In this document: in pieces, positions 8,209 to 13,535 of the stretch
Position numbering within the stretch: the stretch's first letter is position 1
How the letters are laid out: the number at the start of each line of letters is the position of its first letter
Assembly: GCA_009781915.1 (NCBI GenBank)
Contig: WQUW01000013.1
Location: forward strand, 1 to 34,590
Origin: Treponema sp.
GTDB taxonomy: Bacteria; Spirochaetota; Spirochaetia; Treponematales; Breznakiellaceae
Direction: 5' to 3'
Length of the DNA: 34,590 nt
Notes under the pieces: model-generated
Told to the model about the DNA's origin: nothing
What the model saw: only the letters and a program-made list of their open reading frames with translations
The model's database searches: none
Program-made: the position numbers and the translations under genes

Positions 8209-10410
8209 TTAATGCGCGCCTGGTGTTGGTATAAAGGCCAAAGCAATGATTCCCGCAAGTACAGCTCCCAATCCTATCGCCGTCCATGTCTGTCTCCGTC
8301 TCTGATCTTCCCGCATTCCCGCCATATCCGCCCCAGCGCCCCCTACCCATGCTGTCTGAAAGAGAGAGGTGGTAAGGAGGAAACTGTATGTACCCGCCTG
8401 TCTGCCGTTTTGGGCATAAGTGGCCGCAAATTCATCGAAGCCCCTGAAGCCTTCCCGCCATTCGAGCCGGGTACCGCCCCCTTGAGTTCCTACCCTGACC
8501 TGCCAACGTTCATTTTGCCCATACCGAAAGGGATTCCCATCCATAGCAACATTTGCTCCTATGGTTATGTTAATTTCGTCTGCGACTGACAGCAGACGCT
8601 GATCGGCGGTAGCGTCCGGGCGAGGACTAAAATTGTCAAATCTTCTTTCGTCCCAGAACGCTCTGGCGCCAATTGAACTAACGCTGGCGGGGACAGTAAT
8701 ATGCGTCAAGTGGTTGCCCCTAAACGCATCATCGCCAATTTGCGTAACGCTATAGGGGATGGTTATGCGGCTAAACCTGTTGTTCCCCCATTGCCGTGCG
8801 TCAAACGCTCCATTGCCGATAGTGGTAACCGGATCGCCCCAAATGTTGGCCGGAATAACCAAGACCGGGACGCTGGCGTTTCTGGCGGCAGTGTTCGTAA
8901 AACCATGTACCGTGTTCCTTGAAAACCTGAACAGATCGTTTCTGTCAACTTCCGCTTGGGTAATGGTGCGAACCTGTAGAACACCGTTCCTGGCCGCAGT
9001 TTCCGCATTTACGCCGTTCACGGTTACAACCCTTACGGTCATGCCTTCATCGGTTATCGCATGGGCGTTTACGTTCTGGAAGGTAAGTGTCCTTCTGTCG
9101 CTGGCGTTTACATTGATGCTGCCGCCTGTTGTTCTTTGCCAAAAGCCCGATGATTGCAATGTCTGCCTGCCTATCACCTGTCCATGGGCGTTCACCAGCT
9201 CAAAGACAACGGCGAAATTGCTGGTTCGCCGGGCGTTCACGTTTGTGCCGGTTACTGTTCCCTGGTTGGGCCAGTTGGCAAAGCCCCATGCCTGCGCCCT
9301 GCCCGTGGCTCTAAGCCCTTCTTGCACCGTATTCAGCACCTGTTCTATCGAGCCCGCCCAAATATCACTGCCGTGAAGGTGTGTCGTTATGCTTAAGTTT
9401 ACGGTGTTGTTGGCCCAGTTAATCTGGCCTTGCTGAATGTCGGTGGTGTAAAACAGCGTGAAGGGCATGGAGTTCTCCCTGCGGAAATCGTCAAAGAAAC
9501 GCTCGGTTTCCGTCAGACGTTCCGCCCATGCCGCCCGCCATGCGATTTCTTGTAACACATCACCGCCGATACCCCCGGTCTGTATGTTTGCCGCAAGGAC
9601 GTTCTGCCGGGTAATGGCCTCGGCAAGCTGCGGGTTAAAGGCTCCGGCTTGGGCTGCAAGGAGCATCGCCTCGACCTCGTTCCCGCGATCTTGGGCCACT
9701 ATGCTTCTGGCAAGCGCTGTTTCCGCCCGAACCTCGTTGTCCGTTGCCGCAAGCGTAAGGTTTTGCATTGCGGCTGTCGTAAGCGTTATTCCCATCTGTG
9801 TAAGCAAGTCTGCCGATGCCCTGCGTATGCCGGTAAAGTTATCCATTTCCGCAACAGTGGGTGTGCCGGAAAAAGAAGCCCGAATGTCCCCGACTGCGCG
9901 CGCTCCCACTACCCGTAACTGCATGGCATGACCGGTGGCTGTGGCGGTAATTTCGCCCATAAGGAAGTAGTCTGCGCCGGCGATTTCCCCAAGGCGGCCA
10001 AAGTCCGCAGATGGACTGTAAATGCCGCTTTCAATTTCCATAAGGACGGCGGGCAGACCGGCGCGATCCAGCACATTCATGGCCGAAAAGTTGCGGAAAT
10101 TGGCAAGAAGCTCGCCCTGCACCAGCGAAGGCAGATATTCCTGCCCGGCAGGCAGCCCACGCCCTTCCAGGGGCATTATGGCAATGCGTGTTCCCCGGCC
10201 CCCTTCGCCGACAAAGGGCGCTGGCGTGGAGGGGGCGGCGGCGAACCCCGCCGGACCGCCCTGCCCCCTTGACCCTGATGTGCTGGCACAGCCAGTCAAG
10301 GAGACTGATCCTAGCAACATAGAGACGCACATAATTACGGCTGTAAAGGACGAAAAAGCGCCTTTTACCCACCTAAAACGAACAAATTTGCGGAATACAC
10401 TATTTTTCAT
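8209..10410 (-). CDS. Large lipoprotein: CsgG-like domain, BspA-type leucine-rich repeats and C-terminal membrane helix
   Basis: This 733-residue protein has a long signal with SLTGC (Cys41). Residues about 74-215 resemble the CsgG/curli-assembly-type domain found in many lipoproteins: RIAIMPLEGRGLPAG, then LANFRNFSAMNVLDR, then GADYFLMGEITATATG. Residues about 215-550 are beta-rich, with two stretches of Asn/Thr/Val strands. Residues about 565-640 hold BspA-type (LRR_5) repeats: VTTIGNGAFDARQWGNNRFS, ITIPYSVTQIGDDAF, ITVPASVSSIGARAF. A hydrophobic helix near residues 708-727 ends the protein. AAGGAG precedes the ATG by six bases, and a conserved leader hairpin lies upstream (10439-10458). 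Surface adhesion or envelope assembly are possible roles but unproven. Confidence 0.75.
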   Translation of the reverse strand: MKNSVFRKFVRFRWVKGAFSSFTAVIMCVSMLLGSVSLTGCASTSGSRGQGGPAGFAAAPSTPAPFVGEGGRGTRIAIMPLEGRGLPAGQEYLPSLVQGELLANFRNFSAMNVLDRAGLPAVLMEIESGIYSPSADFGRLGEIAGADYFLMGEITATATGHAMQLRVVGARAVGDIRASFSGTPTVAEMDNFTGIRRASADLLTQMGITLTTAAMQNLTLAATDNEVRAETALARSIVAQDRGNEVEAMLLAAQAGAFNPQLAEAITRQNVLAANIQTGGIGGDVLQEIAWRAAWAERLTETERFFDDFRRENSMPFTLFYTTDIQQGQINWANNTVNLSITTHLHGSDIWAGSIEQVLNTVQEGLRATGRAQAWGFANWPNQGTVTGTNVNARRTSNFAVVFELVNAHGQVIGRQTLQSSGFWQRTTGGSINVNASDRRTLTFQNVNAHAITDEGMTVRVVTVNGVNAETAARNGVLQVRTITQAEVDRNDLFRFSRNTVHGFTNTAARNASVPVLVIPANIWGDPVTTIGNGAFDARQWGNNRFSRITIPYSVTQIGDDAFRGNHLTHITVPASVSSIGARAFWDERRFDNFSPRPDATADQRLLSVADEINITIGANVAMDGNPFRYGQNERWQVRVGTQGGGTRLEWREGFRGFDEFAATYAQNGRQAGTYSFLLTTSLFQTAWVGGAGADMAGMREDQRRRQTWTAIGLGAVLAGIIALAFIPTPGAH

Positions 10411-10438
10411 GTTAAACTCCTTTCCTCTGAATTTATTT

Positions 10439-10458
10439 ATTTACCCATACGGGCATTT
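10439..10458 (-). promoter_or_regulatory. Leader hairpin motif, site 1
   Basis: The minus-strand RNA core CCCGTATGGG (10444-10453) forms a 3-bp stem with a GUAU loop. Here the outer stem seen at the sister sites is weak (one G-U and one U-A pair). It lies 33 bases before the start codon of the CsgG/LRR lipoprotein gene. Confidence 0.5.
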
Positions 10459-10483
10459 TTTTCATTGCAATATTGGATTTAGG

Positions 10484-10512
10484 GGAAAAACCAGCAGAAA
10501 GCCGGTTTTTCC
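10484..10512 (-). terminator. Terminator with G-U wobble favouring the minus strand
   Basis: GGAAAAACCAGC (10484-10495) pairs with GCCGGTTTTTCC (10501-10512) around 5 nt. The one mismatch is A-C on the plus strand but a U-G wobble on the minus strand. A run of five Us lies in the 3' arm. It would end minus-strand transcripts arriving from the 204-residue gene and YidD-like remnant. Confidence 0.65.
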
Positions 10513-10586
10513 AGCACCAATACCGCTCTTTCTTAAATTGCCTTTTGAATATCAGCAATTTATACTTCATCACCTCATCTAGTTTA

Positions 10587-10748
10587 TTAGGGATAATCAA
10601 TATCCCCATTAGGTGCTTTGCACCGCATAATTCTATTCAGCCCATTTATTTCACCAATAATCGCTCCATATTTGTAAACCACCCTAAGCGTATAGTTAGA
10701 ACAGCTAGGAATAAATCGTTTAGGTATCTGGCAGTTTGGGCAGTCTAG
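10587..10748 (-). pseudogene. YidD-like C-terminal remnant
   Basis: A 53-codon open stretch on the minus strand has no start codon near its beginning and is bounded upstream by TAG. It reads DCPNCQIPKRFIPSCSNYT, then VVYKYGAIIGEINGLNRIMRC, then KAPNGDIDYP. The pattern matches the YidD membrane-protein-insertion factor core: Cys, then P-S/T-C-S-x-Y, then K-x-G-x-x-x-G, then R-x-x-R-C, then a G-x-D-x-P ending. The amphipathic N-terminal helix of YidD is missing and not found in other frames, so this looks like a truncated copy. It lies in an AT-rich stretch after the 204-residue membrane protein gene. A non-ATG start is possible but none has a ribosome binding site. Confidence 0.55.
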
Positions 10749-10815
10749 CTACTCTCCGGCGGTGCACAGCTACCGGTTGTTAAATGATGTACGCCATTTT
10801 ACAGGCAGTAATTTT

Positions 10816-11430
10816 TTAACCAACAAGAGTCTTAGCACGAGAAATAGCTTCTTTGCCTTTTCTTACGACTTCTTCATACTCCTTCATTTTCGTTGGGTAA
10901 TTTTTTTTCCATTGCTTATATTCTGCCATTTCTCGATCGAATTTTGCTTGATATTCATTGCGTTGCTTCTTCCATTTTACTATTTTTATAATAGTTAATA
11001 TGGTAAATAAAATACCAACAGCCACAAATAAAATTGCAACAGAAGATAAAACAAAACCAGCAATTGATAAAATCAAAAAGAAAACAGGAAAAGCTTCTTT
11101 ATAGATGTTATTATATTCAGGTTCACTACCCTCATAAGGCTCCTTATAATCATTTGCTTCATCATAAGTCTTCTCAAGAGCAACCAATTCCTGATAATTT
11201 GGCATTTCTTTATCACGTTGAAAAGTTATTTTCACGTAATGAATTTTTTCAGTTACAATTTTAGTTGTTTTTATACCAGCAGAATCGGTCCAACTATCTC
11301 CATCACGTACGGTTTTATTGAAAATTTCTTGGGGAGCCCCCAATAATTCCCATCCAAAGCTTTGCCATTTTTCAATTGTTTCCTCTACCTTATTAGGATC
11401 AATTTCAAGAAATTTTGTCTCTTTTGCCAT
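10816..11430 (-). CDS. Hypothetical membrane protein with two adjacent helices and C-terminal coiled coil
   Basis: This 204-residue protein of unknown family has a soluble N-terminal region (1-112) rich in Lys, Glu and aromatic residues. Two transmembrane helices follow in close succession (about 114-152, FFLILSIAGFVLSSVAILF and ILFTILTIIKIV). A strongly charged helical tail rich in Lys, Glu and Tyr ends the protein, probably as a coiled coil. There is no signal peptide. GGAGG lies seven bases before the ATG. The gene is clearly more AT-rich than its neighbours, as is 10411-10815, which suggests transfer. It is 146 bp downstream of the Ig-like lipoprotein gene and has its own leader hairpin (11476-11495). 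Function is unknown. Confidence 0.75.
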   Translation of the reverse strand: MAKETKFLEIDPNKVEETIEKWQSFGWELLGAPQEIFNKTVRDGDSWTDSAGIKTTKIVTEKIHYVKITFQRDKEMPNYQELVALEKTYDEANDYKEPYEGSEPEYNNIYKEAFPVFFLILSIAGFVLSSVAILFVAVGILFTILTIIKIVKWKKQRNEYQAKFDREMAEYKQWKKNYPTKMKEYEEVVRKGKEAISRAKTLVG

Positions 11431-11475
11431 TTGTGTCCTCCAAAAATAAACATTTACTGCCTTTTGGCATTTATA

Positions 11476-11495
11476 AACATCCCATACGGGTTGTT
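11476..11495 (-). promoter_or_regulatory. Leader hairpin motif, site 2
   Basis: The minus-strand RNA folds as AACA / A / CCC-GUAU-GGG / A / UGUU: 4-bp outer stem, 1x1 mismatch, 3-bp inner stem, GUAU loop. It lies about 45 bases before the ATG of the 204-residue membrane protein gene. The outer stem sequence differs from sites 3 and 4 but is still paired. Confidence 0.6.
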
Positions 11496-11514
11496 TTCAC
11501 AAAACATCCTTATA

Positions 11515-11540
11515 GGGCATGGGCATAATCGCCCACGCCC
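11515..11540 (-). other. Strong GC hairpin between lipoprotein and membrane protein genes
   Basis: GGGCATGGGC (11515-11524) pairs with GCCCACGCCC (11531-11540) around 6 nt, with one pair that is a G-U wobble in minus-strand RNA. No U tract follows on the minus strand, so it may be a factor-dependent terminator or a stability element for the upstream lipoprotein mRNA. Confidence 0.5.
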
Positions 11541-11576
11541 CAAAAACGCCGCCAGCCTTAACTAGCAGTTCGGGCT

Positions 11577-11951
11577 TTAATAACCCACAATTGGACCGAT
11601 CACATTGCTAAAGACTGTGTCCCCTCCTCCAGTGCGGCGGGATGCTCTTAAAAACCTGCCTGCCATACCAGCACCAAAGCCCGTCCCAATCTCAAGATTT
11701 TGATTGTTTGATCCGAAAACACGATTGTGTCCTATACCAATGATCGCATTACTCCAATTGTATTGCCCACCTATGGCGGAAACCTGCCAGCTAAAATTCC
11801 CTGTAAAATCGCCGTTTTGCGATGTCGCAGTGATGGTACTGCCCACTTGCGGATTACCGCTGATAGTTATCTCAGGCGACGCACAAGAGGTAAAGGCAAA
11901 CCCGATTGCCACAACTAAAACGGCAATCCCAAAAAACTTAAACTTATTCAT
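11577..11951 (-). CDS. Small lipoprotein with Ig-like repeat
   Basis: This 124-residue protein starts at the ATG at 11951, where AAAGGAG lies nine bases upstream; the in-frame ATG 14 codons earlier lacks one and precedes the signal. The lipoprotein signal ends FTSC (Cys23). Residues 26-60 (ITISGNPQVGSTITATSQNG, then FSWQVS) match the short Ig-like/beta-sandwich repeat pattern G-x-P-x-V-G-x-x-x-x-A...W common in spirochaete surface proteins. The tail is Gly/Asn/Arg-rich. The leader carries a GC hairpin (GCGGCG with CGCCGC) right before the Shine-Dalgarno sequence and the shared leader motif at 12000-12019. Function is unknown. Confidence 0.75.
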   Translation of the reverse strand: MNKFKFFGIAVLVVAIGFAFTSCASPEITISGNPQVGSTITATSQNGDFTGNFSWQVSAIGGQYNWSNAIIGIGHNRVFGSNNQNLEIGTGFGAGMAGRFLRASRRTGGGDTVFSNVIGPIVGY

Positions 11952-11999
11952 TACAAAAAACTCCTTTGCGGCGTTTAATGCCGCCGCTCGCATTTATTT

Positions 12000-12019
12000 T
12001 AATCTCCGTACGGAAATTA
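12000..12019 (-). promoter_or_regulatory. Leader hairpin motif, site 3 (variant core)
   Basis: The minus-strand RNA folds as UAAU / U / UCC-GUAC-GGA / G / AUUA. It has the same architecture as the CCCGTATGGG sites (4-bp outer stem, single 1x1 position, 3-bp inner stem, GUAN loop), but both stems have changed with compensation. It lies about 50 bases before the Ig-like lipoprotein ATG and touches the stop codon of the upstream LPP20 gene. Confidence 0.5.
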
Positions 12020-12607
12020 TTCCCTGACAACCGTAGGCGCATTCCTCTGTTCAAAAGCAGCGTCCATGCGATCCAGCGCCCACAGCGCAGCGTTAGCATG
12101 GGGAGCCAGAGCTGCGGCTATAGTGTTGTTGGCATCGACCCTGGGCATGGTCATAATTGTCCATGCCTCAAAAGCGTTGCCATCCCGAAATGTCCGTGTG
12201 TACGGGCGTGTTCCCCTAAGGTCAGCCTCAGCCAGTGTTCTGGAAACAGTTTGCTGAAAACTGAGCATCGCTTCAGGTTCCATATCAGAGCCCGCCGCAT
12301 AGTCTTCGATCATGTTCATTACCGAAGAATCTATCTGCTGGGCAATGGATACTCTGGCACGGTTCTCCGCAATCTGCCTTGCCATGTTCAAGTTCCCTGC
12401 CCTTGCGGTCCCAATGCCCACATATGCGTCATCGGGTGGGTTAGACATGACTTCCTGAATAAACGGGGGTTCGGCAGCCTCCCATTGCTGCTGCTGTTGT
12501 TGTTGTTGCTGCTGCCACTGCTCCCACTCTGGCGGCACTGAGCGGCAGGAAGCGGCGGTAAAAACCACCAACACTGCCAAGGAAACGAAGATAAAAGCTC
12601 TTTTCAC
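12017..12607 (-). CDS. LPP20-like lipoprotein with polyglutamine tract
   Basis: This 196-residue lipoprotein starts with GTG at 12607 behind AAGGAG (six bases). The signal ends FTAASC (Cys21). A W-x-x-W-Q10-W segment follows the anchor. Residues 58-130 (DDAYVGIGTARAGNLNMARQ, then IAENRARVSIAQQIDSSVMN) fit the LPP20 fold, with an A-x-x-x-A-x-x-R-A-R-x-x-I core that is clearer here than in the paralogue at 7090. The C-terminal half (EAWTIMTMPR) continues it. A strong promoter lies at 12698-12726. The gene begins a minus-strand series with the Ig-like lipoprotein (65 bp on) and the 204-residue membrane protein. Confidence 0.78.
   Translation of the reverse strand: MKRAFIFVSLAVLVVFTAASCRSVPPEWEQWQQQQQQQQQQWEAAEPPFIQEVMSNPPDDAYVGIGTARAGNLNMARQIAENRARVSIAQQIDSSVMNMIEDYAAGSDMEPEAMLSFQQTVSRTLAEADLRGTRPYTRTFRDGNAFEAWTIMTMPRVDANNTIAAALAPHANAALWALDRMDAAFEQRNAPTVVRE
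12485..12514 (-). repeat. Ten-codon CAG/CAA triplet repeat
   Basis: Ten successive glutamine codons, a mixture of CAG and CAA, lie just after the lipid anchor of the LPP20-like lipoprotein. A tract like this can change length by slippage in whole codons, altering the linker without breaking the frame. Confidence 0.8.
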
Positions 12608-12631
12608 AAATAACTCCTTAAAAAAATTTTT

Positions 12632-12651
12632 CTATGCCCATACGGGAATAG
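12632..12651 (-). promoter_or_regulatory. Leader hairpin motif, site 4
   Basis: The minus-strand RNA folds as CUAU / U / CCC-GUAU-GGG / C / AUAG: 4-bp outer stem, 1x1 mismatch, 3-bp inner stem, GUAU loop. It lies downstream of the predicted transcription start (about 12691) and 25 bases before the GTG of the LPP20-like gene, so it is in the mRNA leader and not the promoter. Confidence 0.6.
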
Positions 12652-12670
12652 TTTTTAACTACGAGCCTTC

Positions 12671-12690
12671 ATTACGAGAAAACTCGTAAT
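12671..12690 (-). other. 5'-end stem-loop of the LPP20-like transcript
   Basis: ATTACGAG (12671-12678) pairs perfectly with CTCGTAAT (12683-12690) around AAAA. It starts at the predicted +1, a typical place for an mRNA-stabilising hairpin. Confidence 0.6.
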
Positions 12691-12697
12691 AGTTGGC

Positions 12698-12726
12698 ACT
12701 TTAGACTAAAATATTAGTATTGTCAA
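12698..12726 (-). promoter_or_regulatory. Sigma-70 promoter for the LPP20-like gene
   Basis: On the minus strand TTGACA (12721-12726) and TAAAGT (12698-12703) are separated by exactly 17 bases of AT-rich sequence. The start is expected near 12691. CTCGTA occurs three times on this strand within about 90 bases around the promoter and once inverted, which suggests a regulator site. Confidence 0.8.
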
Positions 12727-12787
12727 GAGTACCAATACGAGTTTTATCACATTTTTAAGGCATTAATTTTAGGGGAAATGCGGGGCG

Positions 12788-12821
12788 GGAGTTTGCCAAT
12801 CGTGCCAAACTCCGCTATACT
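12788..12821 (+). promoter_or_regulatory. Sigma-70 promoter with overlapping inverted repeat
   Basis: TTGCCA (12793-12798) and TATACT (12816-12821) are 17 bases apart. GGAGTTTG (12788-12795) and CAAACTCC (12806-12813) form a perfect 8-bp inverted repeat that covers the -35 and spacer, a classic repressor-site arrangement. The predicted +1 near 12828 falls at the AGGAG, so the leader is only about 11 nt. Confidence 0.72.
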
Positions 12822-12838
12822 TACGGCAGGAGTATGCC

Positions 12839-13468
12839 ATGACCGAAGCGACAGCATCCTACGAATACCCTCCCGGCGCGAGCCCCGCCGAAATCTGGGC
12901 GATACTGCGGGAAACCGCCGAGCTCCGGAAAGAAACAGAACGCCTCTTCAAAGAAGTTGCCGAGCAGCAGAAAGAAACCGACAAGCAGGTGAAGGAGACC
13001 TCTAAGAGAGTCGATGCTCTGTCCAAAAATGTCGGCGGCCTGAACAGGTCTTTTGGTGAACTCCTGGAAACCCTCATAGCCGCCCGCCTGTGGGAAAAGT
13101 TTTCCGCCTATCCCTACAACCTTAAGCGCGCCTACCAGCGTGTGCCCTTGTTCGACGAAAACTCTAGGGTGCTTACGGACATCGACATCCTTCTTGCGGA
13201 CGGCGAATGGGTTATGGCGGTGGAAGTAAAGCGGGAATCAACCAAAAAGGACGATGTAGACCACCATATACGGCGCATGGGCCTTGCGCGGCAGTACCCT
13301 CCGGCGGAAACCGTGGGCAAGAAGCTGCTCGGGGCGTTTGCCTGCGGCGTTATTGACCCCGATGTGCGGGATTACGCCCACGCTTGCGGCTTTTTTGTCC
13401 TTGAACTAAAGGGCGAAGCGGTTGATCTTGTGCCGCCGCCCGAAGGCTTTTCGCCCCGCCAGTGGTAA
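12839..13468 (+). CDS. Coiled-coil protein with PD-(D/E)XK nuclease-like domain (DUF3782-type)
   Basis: This 209-residue protein has a charged heptad-like coiled coil at residues 25-65 (RKETERLFKEVAEQQKETDK and following) and a C-terminal nuclease-fold domain. The core motif is TDIDILLADGEW (Asp116), then MAVEVKRE (Glu129-x-Lys131), with a conserved Glu in GELLETLIAARLWE before it. This is the PD-(D/E)XK layout seen in DUF3782-type proteins of unknown role. AGGAG precedes the ATG. The promoter with inverted repeat lies directly upstream. It is 67 bp before dnaE and may be cotranscribed. Nuclease activity is inferred from motif geometry only. Confidence 0.75.
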   Translation: MTEATASYEYPPGASPAEIWAILRETAELRKETERLFKEVAEQQKETDKQVKETSKRVDALSKNVGGLNRSFGELLETLIAARLWEKFSAYPYNLKRAYQRVPLFDENSRVLTDIDILLADGEWVMAVEVKRESTKKDDVDHHIRRMGLARQYPPAETVGKKLLGAFACGVIDPDVRDYAHACGFFVLELKGEAVDLVPPPEGFSPRQW

Positions 13469-13535
13469 ACGAACAGCGGCTTCGCGGCCCCGCCCGCCTT
13501 GCCGGAAACAGCATTTTCGGCTATCATTTCGCATA

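Noticed and set aside
10433-10570. Minus-strand 45-codon frame after the YidD-like remnant
   Set aside because: A GAGGTG precedes the ATG, but the frame runs through the terminator hairpin and the leader motif of the next gene, and the peptide has no recognisable features.
13422-13535. Upstream ATG extension of dnaE
   Set aside because: It overlaps the preceding coding sequence in another frame and adds an Arg/Pro-rich stretch unlike any DnaE N-terminus. The GTG at 13536 starts exactly where the PHP domain begins.
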